A program made the position numbers and the translations under genes. A stretch of DNA of 64,000 nt, taken from positions 2,648,001-2,712,000 of the forward strand of contig CANJKZ010000774.1 in assembly GCA_947471745.1 (NCBI GenBank), written 5' to 3'. Below, piece by piece: positions 1 through 10,705 of the stretch; position 1 is the stretch's first letter; every line of letters begins with the position of its first letter. The notes under the pieces were generated by a model that worked only from the letters and a program-made list of their open reading frames with translations, did not search any database and was not told the DNA's origin. This DNA comes from Closterium sp. Naga37s-1 (Eukaryota > Streptophyta > Zygnematophyceae > Desmidiales > Closteriaceae).

Positions 1-671
1 GGCTTGGGGAGATGGGCTCGAGCACACGAGTCTGAGAGCGAATGAGGTTGAGCTGACGAGCTTGGGGAGATGGGCTCGAGCACACGAGTCTGAGAGCGAA
101 TCAGGTTGAGCTGACGGGCTTGGGGAGATGGGCTCGAGCACACGAGTCTGAGAGCGAATGAGGTTGAGCTGACGGGCTTGGGGAGATGGGCTCGAGCGCA
201 CGAGTCTGAGAGCGAATCAGGTTAAGCTAACGGGCTTGGGGAGATGGGCTCAAGCACAAGAGTCTGAGAGCGAATGAGGTTGAGCTGTCGGACTTGGGGA
301 GATGGGCTCGAGCACACGAGTCTGAGAGCGAATGAGGTTGAGCTGACGGGCTTGGGGAGATGGGCTCGAGCACACGAGTCTGAGAGCGAATCAGGTTGAA
401 CTGACGGGCTTGGGGAGATGGGCTCGAGCACACGAGTCTGAGAGCGAATGAGGTTGAGCTGACGGGCTTGGGGAGATGGGCTCGAGCACACGAGTCTGAG
501 AGCGAATGAGGTTGAGCTGACGGGCTTGGGGAGATGGGCTCGAGCACACGAGTCTGAGAGCGAATCAGGTTGAGCTGACGGGCTTGGGGAGATGGGCTCG
601 AGCACACGAGTCTGAGAGCGAATCAGGTTGAGCTGACGGGCTTGGGGAGATGGGCTCGAGCACACGAGTCT
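1..671. repeat. 58-bp minisatellite array, about 11.6 copies
   Basis: Head-to-tail copies of a 58-bp unit beginning GGCTTGGGGAGATGGGCTCG start at 1, 59, 117, 175, 233, 291, 349, 407, 465, 523, 581 and 639. Units differ at only a few positions, mainly AATGAGG versus AATCAGG. The array enters from outside the window and stops inside a unit at 671, where copia gag sequence begins. Because 58 is not a multiple of 3 the reading frame rotates from unit to unit; the open frames on the minus strand are by-products of the repeat, not a gene. A degenerate relic of the same unit lies at 37536-37640. Confidence 0.97.
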
Positions 672-3600
672 CGCGATGCTGCTGCCCGCTTAGCCATTTG
701 CAAGCACCTGCCGTTAGCCGAATGCGCTCACTTCGGACAGCACAGGCCCTGTACGACGCTGTAGTTGCTCGTTACTCCTCGCCTGTCACTGCTGCTCTAT
801 GCCGTCCGCTAATGCCCTACCTGATCCCCGAGCTATCAGCTTTTGCCATAGTAGAGGACCTGTTTTCCCACCTGCGCACTAGCGACGCTCGCTACCGCGC
901 TACCGCCCCTGCTGAGTTCCTTGACAGGAAACAGCCCCCGATGTTCATCACCCTCTACTTCATAGTCACTCGCCTCCCTGACTCTCTTCGCTCTGTCAGG
1001 GACCACTTTCTCTCCCTTGACCCCACCTCCCTCACTGTTGACCTACTCGAGCAGCATCTCCTTGCAGCTGAGACTAGTGCAGTTGCTGTAGGTGCTGCTC
1101 GTGGCACTCCGCGCCCGCCCTTCTTTGAGGGGTGCTCCCCCTCCCCCCTTGCCCCCTCCTACGCCTCTGCTGCTGCTGCAGACGTCCCTATTGCTGAGGA
1201 CGTCGGGGCTGCTTCTGCTAGTGCGAAGCGCCGCAGCAGCAAGGGCAAGGGTGGCAGGGGTGGAGGAGGTGGCAGCGGTGGTGGTGGAGGTAGCAGCGGG
1301 AGTGGTGGTGGGGGCAGCAGTGGAGGTGGTGGAGGCAGTGGAGGTGGTGGTGGCGGTGGGACTGGTGGCGGGAGTGGGGGCTCTGGTGGCGGCGGTGGAG
1401 GCAGCGGTGGGGGTGGCGGCAGTGGCGGCGGTGGGACTGGTGGCGGTAGGGGTGGACCTCGGCGTCGAGGCACTGGCGGTGGCCAGCGGCAGCAGCAGCA
1501 GCGTCGGAGCGAGAAACAGTCGCCCCAGCAGCTTCGTGAGTGGTTGTTTCAGCGTGGGACGTCTGGGGGTAGTGATAGCTGCCCGTACGTCATTCGCACG
1601 AGTGACCATGCTGGTCAGACATGCGGGTGACTGTGCTGGTCACACTTAGCACCGCTGCTTCTCCCGGCTAGACGACGCTTGGCGTGCTGAGTTTGGTGAC
1701 AACGTCGAGCGCCCTCGCTGGGCAGACCAGCTTAGGTCTGGAGTTGCTATCTTTGACCTAGACTTTGATGTTATCCTTTCTGCTATGTATGCTTTGTCTG
1801 TTAGACCGCAATCGTCACTACCACCGCTCCTGGGGGTCAGCGTGTGTCGATCAGCACGTGTACACGGACGGGCCGTCACCTGGCCACGTTCGCTCGTCGG
1901 CCAAGGTCCACTCTGTACACACTGGCTACCGAGCCTCCTCAGATAGCGGCATCTGCTCAGGTGTCCGCGTCAGGTAAGGTAGCCGCCTCTTCCTCGTGTC
2001 GCCTCTTGTCGCACCAGACTCTTCTGTGGCACCACCGCCTGGGTCACCCCTCCCTGCCACGCCTTCGTGGCATGCACTCCCGTCTTCTTGTCTCTGGTCT
2101 ACCCAGGTCTCTGCCTCCCCTTCCGCCCTCGCCCGCCCCGCCCTTCCTTCCTTGCGTCGAGGGGCGGCAGCGCGCCGCTCCTCACTCCTCCTCGTTTCCC
2201 CCGACGATGGCTCCCCTGCAGACTCTCCAGATGGACGTGTGTGGCCCAGCCCGCGTCAGTGGACAGGGCCGCGAGCTCTACTTTCTGCTGGTTCTTGACG
2301 ACTACACTCGGTACACCACGGTCTTCCCCTTGCGCAGCAAGGGTGAGTTCGTTGATGTCTTGATCCCTTGGATCCGCACAGTCCGTCTCCAACTCCGCGA
2401 GCGGTTCCGCCAGGACCTTCCTGTCCAGCGTCTGCACTCTGACAGAGGTGGTGAGTTCTCCTCCGACCTCTTACGGGACTTTTGTCGTGGGGAGGGCATT
2501 CTCTAGTCGTTCACGCTTCCGGCCTCCCCTCAGCAAAATGGGATTGCTGAGCGCCGCATTGGCTTAGTCATGGAGGTCGCTCGTACCTCCATGATCCATG
2601 CGGCCGCTCCCCATTTTTTGTGGCCGTTTGCGGTCCGGTACGCTGCGCATCAGCTCAACCTCTGGCCCCGTGTCTCCTTGCCGGAGACCTCGCCCATACT
2701 GCGTTGGACGGGGGAGGTTGGCGATGCGTCGGTGTTCCGGGTCTGGGGTTCTCGTGCCTTTGTTCGCGATACGTCCGCGGACAAGCTCTCCGCCCGTGCT
2801 ATCCCCTGCGTCTTCCTTGGCTTTGTCCCTGACGCGCCTGGCTGGCAGTTTTACCACCCTACCTCGCGCCGTGTCTTCCCTTCTCAGGACGTCACGTTTG
2901 ACGAGTCGGTTCCCCTTTACCGTCTCTTCCCCTACCGCTCTGCCCCTCCCCTGCCCCCGCCGCTCTTCCTTTTTCCCGGTGGTAGACCCCCTCTCGCCCC
3001 AGGGTCCTGCTCCCTCAGGTGTGTCTCAGGTAGACCCTCTCCCTGGTACTGCGCTTGTCGAGGTAGCTGTCGGCTCAGGTGCTGCTCGAGGTGCTGCGTC
3101 TGGGGGTGCTGCGTCTGGGGGTGCGGAGCCGGGGGGTGCAGAGTGTGAGGGTGCTGGGTCTGGGGGTGCTGAGCTTGGGGGTGAGGAGCCTGGGGGTGCT
3201 GAGCCTACGGGTGTTGAGCCTGGGGGTGCTGAGCCTGAGGGTGTTGTGCTTGGGGGTGCTGAGTCAGAGGGTGCGGAGTCTGGGGGTGCTGAGCCTGGGG
3301 GTGCTGCTTCGTCTGGAGGTCCTGCTGGTGCTTCGCCGAGACTGTCTCCGCAGCAGTTGCGTGAGTGGCTTGTTCGGCGCGCACGCCCGCGGACTGGTGC
3401 TACCGGAGCTGGAGGCACTAGAGACACTAGAGCTGGAGGTGCTGGTGTTCCTGCTGGAGCTGGTGGTACTGGAGGTGTTGTGGCTGCCAGTCCTGGAGGT
3501 GCTCGTACCGGGGGTACTGGAGCTGCCGGGACTGGTGGTGTTGGGGACCCTGGAGCTGGAGACCCTACGGAGCATGGAGCTGCTGGAGCTGGAGGAGCTG

Positions 3601-5871
3601 GAGTTGGAGACACTGGCGCAGGAGGCGCTGGAGCTGCTAGAGCTGGAGCTGTTGACCCAGGAGCTGGAGGTGCCAGAGGCACTGTGCGGCCGCGACCGTA
3701 CTTCGTTCCCTTGCTTCAGCAGGTTCTTGGTGTCCCGTCTTCTACTAGCCTTACTCCTCCCCTCCTGTGTCCACTGCCTGCTCCCTCTCCTTACACTGAG
3801 CAGTCCGGTGGTCTTACCGTGCGTCGTGCGCATGCGTCTCGTCCTCTCTCGCCTGTTCTCACTACTTGTCGCGTTCCTTGTTCGCGTCCTCCTCCTGTCC
3901 CCGGCACGTACGCTATGGCACTCCGTCCTTCCATTGTTCCACTATGTGTTCCTCTGTCTGCTCCTCTTGAGTCCTCTCTTCCTGAGGTCCCTGACCCTGC
4001 GTTTGACCGCGCTTGTGCTGCCAGTCCCACTGTCGCTCGTCTCCTCGCCATTGCTGTCACTGACCCTTCCTTTGAGTCTGCTGCTGCGTCTGCTCTCGTT
4101 GCTGAGCTGCTTGAATTTTCTGCTGCCTGTCGTCTAGACTACGCCACTTCTCTTGTTGCTGAGTCTGAGTCTGCAAGTCCTCCGTCCATCGGGGGTGAGT
4201 GTGCTCTTGGCACGGACGTCCTTGAGGATAGGCAGGAGGACTTTGAGTGTCTTGCAGCTGCTGTACTTCGTTTCGCTTCCATGCTACTTGCCCCTAAGGG
4301 AGACCCGGATGCACCAGACAACCCGACCCCGCGCTCTTACGCAGTGGCGATTACGGGTCCTTACTCATCTCAATGGCAGGCAGCCATGGATGCTGAGATG
4401 GCATCCTGGAAGTCCACAGGCACTTACGTCGACAAGGTTCCCCCACTTGGGGAGAACATAGTCGATGGCATGTGGATTTTCAGGGTGAAGCGGCCGCCGG
4501 GGTCTCGAGGCGCGTTACGTTGCTCGAGGCTTCAGTCAGCGCCAGGGAGTCGACTACTTTCAGACCTTTTCCCCCACCCTGAAGATGACTACTCTTCGGG
4601 TGTTCCTGCACGTCGCTGCTCAGCGTGACTACGAGCTGCACTCTCTGGACTTCAGTACAGCTTTCTTGCAGGGCAGCCTACACGAGGAGATCTGGCTGCG
4701 CCGCCCAGCTGGCTTCACTGGGTCGTTTCCTGCAGGTACCCAGTGGAGCCTCCGGCGGCCAGTCTACGGTCTCCGCCAGGCGCCTCGCGAGTGGCACGAC
4801 ACACTGAGGACTACACTTGCGGCTCTTGGGTTTGCTCCTTCTACTGCTGACCCGTCGCTGTTTCTACGCACCGACACGTCGCTGCCGCCGTTCTACGTCC
4901 TCGTGTACGTCGACGACCTCGTCTTTGCCACTTCTGACACTGAGGCACTGACCCTTGTGAAGTCGGAGTTGCAGAAGAGACACACCTGCACTGACCTGGG
5001 TGAACTGCGCAGCAATCTTGGCTTGCAGATCATTCGGGACAGAGCACGGCGCACCATCACCCTGACTCAGTCACACATGGTGCACCAGGTCCGTCAGTGC
5101 TTCGGCTTCCAGTTCTCCTTGCCACAGCCCACTCCTCTGTCTACCAGCCACTCGCTCTCAGCTCCAAAATCGGACGAGTCCGTAGAGCCGAGTGGTCCGT
5201 ACCTAGAGCTTGTGGGTTGCCTCATGTACCTGATGACGTCCACTCGACCTGACCTCGCGTACCCTCTTAGCCTCTTGGCTTGCTACGTGGCTCCCGGTAG
5301 GCACCGAAAGGTGCACTGGGATGCTGCGAAGAGGGTACTGCGTTACTTGTGTAGTACGTCGGGCATGGGGCTCGTGCTTGGAGGATGGGGTCCAGTTGTC
5401 CTCACTGGTCACGCAGACGCTTCCTGGGCTGAGGACTCAGCTACGCAACGGTCGTGACAGGGTTACACCTTCAGCCTCGGTTCCGGATTTGTTTCCTGGC
5501 GGTCTACCCGCTCGTCTTCGGTTCTCAGCTCCAGTTGTGAGGCTGAGATCTACGCAGGGGCCATGGCTGAGATCTACCTGCTGACTCACTTGGGAGAGCA
5601 GCCTCGTTTGCCTCCAGTTCTATACGTAGACAACAAGGCCATGATTGCCTTGTGTCAGGAGCACAGACTGGAGCACAGAACGAAGCACATCGCTCTGTGA
5701 TACTTTCTAGCTCGAGAGTTGCAGCAGCGTGGCCAGCTTCGTCTTGCATACGTGGCCACTAGGGCCAACACTGCTGATGTATTCACCAAGGCACTTCCGC
5801 CTGGTGATCATCAGCGCTTCTCTACTGTGTTAGGCCTTGTGCCTACTTTGCCTCACTTGCTTACTGCTTGA
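672..5871 (+). pseudogene. gag-pol remnant of copia A
   Basis: Recognisable parts in order: gag core to about 1200 (RYSSPVTAAL, FITLYFIVTRLPDSLRSV), a Gly/Ser tract (about 1250-1480), gag-pre-integrase (LLWHHRLGHPSLPRLRGMHS near 2020-2080), integrase core (LQMDVCGPARVSG near 2230, HSDRGGEF near 2440, QNGIAERRIG near 2540), the repetitive linker (about 3060-3330), reverse transcriptase (TAFLQGSLHEEIW near 4660, YVDDLVFAT near 4905) and RNase H (about 5400-5870). The frame is interrupted many times, so this is a dead copy. Closest relative in the window is B. The shadow frames on the opposite strand (Pro/Ala/Ser-rich) are not genes. Confidence 0.9.
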
Positions 5872-6098
5872 CTCTGCTTGTACTGTGATCTATATATATA
5901 CCTGCATGCTTGCACTTGCTAGGGTATGATCAATGTATTGTTAGTTCTCTTTTACATAACTCTGCATGTGAACCGGCCTTGTGGCCCTTTTCTTGTGCTC
6001 GGACTGTGTGGTGACTTTGTGATCCACCCTGAGCTTGCTTTGCTTTTCTTGACTGGTCTTGCGGGCACTTGTTCTCCCCCACTTTGCCTATAGGGGTG

Positions 6099-6230
6099 TG
6101 TCAAACTTATATATAGCTTACATTATGTAGACTGTAGTGGGGTAGCCCATAAGGGGTACAACCCAATTAGGGTTAGTATTTGTACCCAAGTCTTTGCTAG
6201 TTCATCCATTCTCGTTCGTTCTTTCTGACA
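6099..6230 (+). repeat. 3' LTR of copia A (132 bp)
   Basis: Starts TGTCAAACTT just after the purine run TATAGGGGTG (polypurine tract) and ends TTTCTGACA. The middle shares the block with GTGGGGTAGCCCATAAGGGG and TTAGGGTTAG seen in the LTRs of B, E and G (131, 136 and 125 bp). Both ends carry the 5-bp inverted pair TGTCA/TGACA. Identifying the start from four copies makes the length secure. Confidence 0.88.
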
Positions 6231-6752
6231 TGCTCACCATTGTGAAGCCAATCCGCAACTAACTAGGCTACTTCTGTATACAGTTATAGGGTGGTAACGC
6301 TCCAGATAACCGGCCAAACTCCATTCACACACGAAACACCCTTCTACATTGGAGCTCGGTATCAGACAAAACCAGAACAGGTTCCTGACTGATCATATGA
6401 ATTCAACAAACAGTTTTTATCAATCAGAAATTTCAAAACTTCATTTCTGGAAAATCAGATGAGCTGGTAAAAATCTCTCTGAATATCGGACTAACAGACA
6501 GAAAATTTCTGCTAGCGACGACCCTGATCAAGTATGGACAACCCTGATGCTTAGGGTATATGTTTGGTTAGCCTGACAAATACAGGGTAGAAATTTTGAA
6601 GGACTGAATGTGTCAGACTAAAATTTCCCATACACTGAATTTCTCAGCTTAAAAGAACTGATACACTGACTAATGTGCGGGAAAAATACAATTTAGCAAA
6701 GTTTAGCAACAACACAAGGCCTTGCAGACACTCCTGCACCCTTCACTACTTC
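6231..6752. other. No gene; AT-rich, probably 3' flank of hAT copy 1
   Basis: About 520 bp without a credible coding region. It holds scattered CCCTGAT/CAGGGT motifs (near 6525-6590) like those in the ends of the hAT elements at 25219 and 49000, so part of it may be the 3' end of hAT copy 1. I could not fix a terminus. Confidence 0.5.
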
Positions 6753-9475
6753 TCAATCTCCACTACCAGGGACAGAAGACTCTACAACGGCTTCTGCAAA
6801 TTGTCCTTCGCCCAGGATTGTGCCAGAGAAGTTCTTGGTGGACCGCCTCAACTTCTCTCCCCGCAAGATAGACAACACCTCGAACCAGTCCACATCGTAC
6901 TGGAGCAGTGAACAACGCATCAGATGCTCTAGGGAGGCTTCGGAGTGGCAATTACGACCCCACTTCTTGATCAAATTCTGTTCACTGAACCCCCTCTCGC
7001 ACTCGACAGTGCTCAGAGGGAGCACAGCAACTGCTTGCCACATCTTCATCAAGTTCGGGAACGAGTGCTGCCAGGCATCATCACATAGCATGTTCCCCAG
7101 TGCCTGGTGGAAGTCCTTGTTATTGTGTTGAGAAACCATTGCCGACGTGAACATCCACAGCTCGCTCTGTGCTCTGGTGTAGTCGAAACGTGAGGTACGG
7201 GAGTGGGTAAAGAAGGGGCCATACTCGCAGCAAGCGGGAGGAAAGGGGGTTGTTAAACCAAACAGCCAACGTCAGACACAAGCGCATGAGCGAGTAGATA
7301 CACAGCTCCAGATGATATGGTAAGAGGATAACAATACGCATAACCAGATATTGAACTCGACCAGATGCTTACCTGGAAGCTGGTTCTTGTACATCTTGTG
7401 CAGTTTAGCGAGCCACTTCTTGAAATTCTCCGCCCATTTAGCATCGTCTGCTATGTATGAGGCAGAGCGGAACTGATTCGTCCCCTCCAGATGCTCCAGG
7501 TCCCTCATGCGCCACTCAAGCTCATTGTCGACTGCACGCACGAACTTCAATGAAAGTTCGAAGCACGCCGTAACGTCTCCGCCGGTCTATTACCCTTCGA
7601 TTGGCCTCTCGTGAAGTGTGTAGCTGAAGGACACTGGTTCCCCATCACTGTCCACGCCCTCAGCTTTGACCTCCCGCTTGTCCATCTTCTGATGACGCGT
7701 AATGAAGTCGTTCGGCGTCATCTTCTCCCCGCTGCCAAAGTGATGCTCGGGGGAACCATTGAAGTAGCGGTTCTTCAAACACAGCCGTGTCTGCTGTACG
7801 ATTTGTGCCACTAGTGTCACGTCAATCTGAAGAGGAAATACAAATCAAATGGTTAGCAATACTTAAAACCGCTACACGAAGGAATACAAGAATCATCTAT
7901 GCTTACCTGCCGTTGCTGGAACCGTTGGTTGAGATGATTCAACTCCCACAGTACATCAGCCAGGTGACGAAGCAGCCGATGGAATTTGAACGAGGTTGCA
8001 ATCTCGTACAAGGCAGACTTGTACTCTTTCAGCACCACGATTACCGCAGGTAGAATTTCGAGAAGGCGTTGAATGGCCTCACCACGTGACAGCCAACGAA
8101 CTTCATGAATACCTTGAGCATCCTGGTTAGTCTTACAGAAGACCTGTTGAGTGTTGTGGAACTTGTCGTACTTCACGTTGGAACGCCCGATGAGATTTGC
8201 GAAGCCTCGAATGACAGCATCAACCAAGAAAAGCTCGGGGACGGCCTCCGCCGCATCTTTGGCGGCTAGAGCTTCCATGACATGGAGAACAGAATAAGAC
8301 AAGAGTAAGAATCCTCACTTCCGTAACACGGTTTAGCGGCGGATAAATGGGTCAAATCTTACCGTTGTGCGACACAGTGCGTTGAGGCGAGGTGTGGGAC
8401 CCGCATGCGCAGACGGGCGACGACACCGTTATTCTTCCCCACCATCACATTCGCACCGTCTGTTGAAATTGCAGAGATCTTGTGTAGATCCATTCCAATC
8501 CCTGTCAAGTACTGCACTACAGCAGATATCAGAGAGGCGGCATCAGCACGGTCAACAGTTATGAGTGAGAAACTCATTCACCACAGCGGTGCCAAGGAAG
8601 AAGGTAGCGTAGAGTATGAGGTGTTTCCCGTGGACTCGGTCTGTGCTCTCGTCGAGGGACAAGCCAATCCATGGTGACTCCAGCAAATGAAAGCGCTGCA
8701 CTTCTTACAGGTACGTTGAGATGGCGCATAGGTTCTCTCTGAAGCCGTATCTACACACCACAACAACAACTGACGGTTGTCAATACCGGCTCACCATAAC
8801 ATTCAATCCACACACGAAAACATACAAGCGCTTACTCTATGTAGTATGCGCCGTAGCCGCCACCGTTGGGTAGGTCGGTAAGCCCCTCCTTAGCCAAGAA
8901 CCAGTAAAGCGGGATAAACATCGTGATTGGTGCATCCTCCTTGCAGACGAAAAGGGCGATGTGCAGAACTCATATGATGTGTCGCGTCGACGCGTCCGTC
9001 GCCTGCCAGCGGGTGAGTTTCGCTTGTTTCGCCTTGTCAGCTTCAGCATCCGCTTGGTTCTTGACTGCGTTCTCGTGGGCTCTCGTGGCAGAATGGGCCT
9101 GGACGCTTCCAATCTGTAGATCGCGCCCACCCTCTCCTTTCACAGCGTAGCTAGTGTGCGCAGAGGGGTCGCCATGCTGCACGCAGATGTCACACTTCAA
9201 TTTTGTGGTTCCGTTAGACAACCTAACAAGACGCAACCATTTGAACTGCCCACGCCATCGTACATAAGGTCACTAGTTGTTTTAGGAGGAGCCTCATCGA
9301 CAGGAGCGGCAGGACGCGGCGGTGAGGCATCCTTTCGAGGTGATGAAGCTCCCCAGAGCCATTGCTGCTTGTACTTGGCTCCGACCCGTGGGCGTTTCCC
9401 CGGCGTGTTGTTCACAATAGACGGTGACTCCGCGGGGGCCTTGGACGACCCTTCACCACCGCCTGGCACAAGCAC
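6753..9475 (-). pseudogene. hAT transposase, spliced, decayed (copy 1)
   Basis: A hAT-superfamily transposase of the ZNF862-like type in about seven exons on the minus strand. Start chosen at 9475 (MLVPGGGEGSSKAPAE), because an in-frame TAG lies just upstream in both copies. Parts: BED-like zinc finger (KCDICVQHGD... around 9150-9210), catalytic core (STDGANVMVGKNNGVVARLR, ending near 8363), middle region (IHEVRWLSRGEAIQRLLEIL, about 7917-8290) and the C-terminal hAT dimerisation domain (VLPLSTVECERGF near 6990-7030). Likely exon ends at GT donors: 8836, 8363, 7917 and 7373. A TGA interrupts the exon near 8968 and about 28 bp near 9265 are missing relative to copy 2, so it is inactive. The C-terminus is longer than in copy 2. 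Confidence 0.85.
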
Positions 9476-9670
9476 GATTGAAGTGTGCGGCTCCTAGTCA
9501 GCCGCTGTGGATGGAGGCTCGAACGGGTACACAGTTTCCACACTGCGCACTGGAGAGGCGGGATGTGGCGCTAATGCTATCGGTACGCTAAAGTTGACCG
9601 CAAGGCGGGGAAGAACACCCAGCGCATTAAGGCCATTACGCAGTCCACCAGGCGATTCTGGTGCCTGCTC
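6753..9670 (-). mobile_element. hAT DNA transposon, copy 1, 5' end cut by copia E
   Basis: Minus-strand relic collinear with copy 2 (45492-49062) over almost all of its length and nearly identical by eye. Similarity to copy 2 runs up to GTGCCTGCTC at 9661-9670, where the LTR of copia E starts (TGTCAAACAT at 9671); copy 2 continues differently. So the 5' promoter region and terminal repeat of this copy are gone. The other end is not clearly defined. Confidence 0.85.
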
Positions 9671-9806
9671 TGTCAAACATATGTTTATATGTTGTAGTTT
9701 AGATAGGCTTTAGTGGGGTACTCACTGTGGGGTACAACCCCTTAGGTTTAATTTTTTGTACCAACACTCTCGACATCCAATACCAACTTTGCCTAGGATT
9801 CTAACA
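9671..9806 (+). repeat. 5' LTR of copia E (136 bp)
   Basis: Runs from TGTCAAACATATG to GATTCTAACA and is followed at once by TGGCATCTAGAGCA (9807-9820), a slightly altered initiator tRNA-Met primer site. The central block GTGGGGTACTCACTGTGGGG matches the LTRs of A, B and G. Confidence 0.85.
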
Positions 9807-10705
9807 TGGCATCTAGAGCATAGGTCCTTAGGACCTAGGATTAGGGCCCACCGTACCTGCCTGTCTTGTCTAGTGCCCGCGCGCGCCTCGGCTGCCCGCG
9901 CGTGCCTCGGGCGGTCCTTTTTTTTTTCCCACATGCGCCGCTTCAGCAGCCCGCGCAGCCCGTTTCGGCCCCGCCTGTGCGCCCCTTAAGCCGCCCGCGC
10001 GCAACCTGGTTAGGCCACGCCAGCGCGGCCCGTCGCCCAGCGCAGCCCGCAGCTTAGCGACCAGCCCGCAGCCGCGCACGTGCGGCCCGTCGCCCAGCGC
10101 AGCCCGCAGCCCGCGCAGCCCGTCGCCGCACGCAGCCTGCGGCCGTGCGCGCTGCCCGTAGCCACGCGCAGCCTGCAGCTTCGCGCAGCAAGCCGCCACA
10201 CGCAGCCAGCAGCCGCCCTCATGCCGCTCCTGCCTACTGCTTACTACCTGCTGCCTGCCTGCTGCCTGCCTACCTGCCTACTGCCTGCTGCCGCCTGCCT
10301 GCTGCTTGCTGCCTGCTGCCGCCTGCCTGCTGCCTGCTGCCGCCTGCCTGCCGCCTGCCTGCTGCCTGCCTGCCTGCTTGCTGCCTGCTGCCGCCTGCCT
10401 GCCGCTTGCCTGCTGCCTACCTACCTGCCTGCTGCCTGCTACCGCCTGCCTGCTGCCTGCCTGCTGCCTGCCTGCCTGCTTGCTACCTGCTGCCGCCTGC
10501 CTGCCGCCTGCCTGCTGCCTGCCTGCTGCCTGCTGCTTGCTGCAGCCTGCCTGCTGCTTGCTGCCCCTGCCTTCTGCCTCCTGCCTCCTGCCTCCTGCCT
10601 CTGCTGCCTGCCTCCTACCTGGTGCCTACTGCCTCCTGTCTGCTGCCTGCTGCCTCTGCTTGCTGCCTGCTGCCTGCTGCCTCCTGCCTCCTGCCTTAAG
10701 CCAAT
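9807..10705 (+). other. GC-rich leader of copia E with CTGCCTGCTGCC repeats
   Basis: About 900 bp lie between the primer site and the gag ATG. The first half is GC-rich (GCGCAGCCCGCAGCC-like units, 9980-10200); the second half (10230-10690) is built of CTGCCTGCTGCC/CCTGCCTGCTG units. The frames rich in Leu, Pro, Ala and Cys that cross it on the plus strand follow the repeat and are not genes. B and G have leaders in the same place made of different GC-rich repeats. Confidence 0.8.

Larger units (their letters stand above)
672..6230 (+). mobile_element. Ty1/copia fossil A (short-LTR family), 5' end lost
   Basis: A plus-strand copia relic in the order gag, protease/integrase, reverse transcriptase/RNase H, 3' LTR. 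It starts inside gag exactly where the 58-bp satellite ends, so the 5' LTR, primer site and leader are missing. It belongs with B, E and G: LTRs of about 130 bp bounded by TGTCA and TGACA, a very Gly-rich gag tail, and a long linker of GGAEP-like repeats between integrase and reverse transcriptase. The coding part is broken many times (roughly ten). The 5 bp after the 3' LTR are TGCTC; the matching left duplication is lost, so this cannot be tested. It is an old copy. Confidence 0.92.

Noticed and set aside
222-665. Long minus-strand frames with LEPISPSPS repeats
   Set aside because: They follow the 58-bp tandem repeat; the unit length rotates the frame and the copies in all frames are equally open. 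No start context or family.
1-671. A CRISPR array
   Set aside because: The repeats are directly adjacent with no unique spacers, no cas genes are present, and the DNA is eukaryotic.
1043-1609. Ser/Thr/Pro-rich or Pro-rich frames opposite copia gag and linker regions (also 3026-3682, 11252-12724, 13690-14351, 60313-60789, 62541-63188)
   Set aside because: They lie antisense to GC-rich, repetitive gag or linker coding sequence, where all frames tend to be open. They match no family and vary between copies.
6231-6235. TGCTC right of copia A equals TGCTC left of copia E (9666-9670), as if one target duplication
   Set aside because: The sequence after TGCTC at 6236 is not the continuation of the hAT element, and A and E are different copies. 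A five-base match by chance is the simpler reading.
7590-7600. A tandem TAA-TAG in the same frame in both hAT copies, and a TAG upstream of the start, suggesting stop-codon reassignment
   Set aside because: The upstream TAG precedes a good start codon. The tandem stop can lie in an intron (a GT donor near GAGGTCAAAG and an AG acceptor near GTGCGTGCAG fit). The 1600-residue frame of copia D and the 478-residue pogo gene read on the standard code without such codons.
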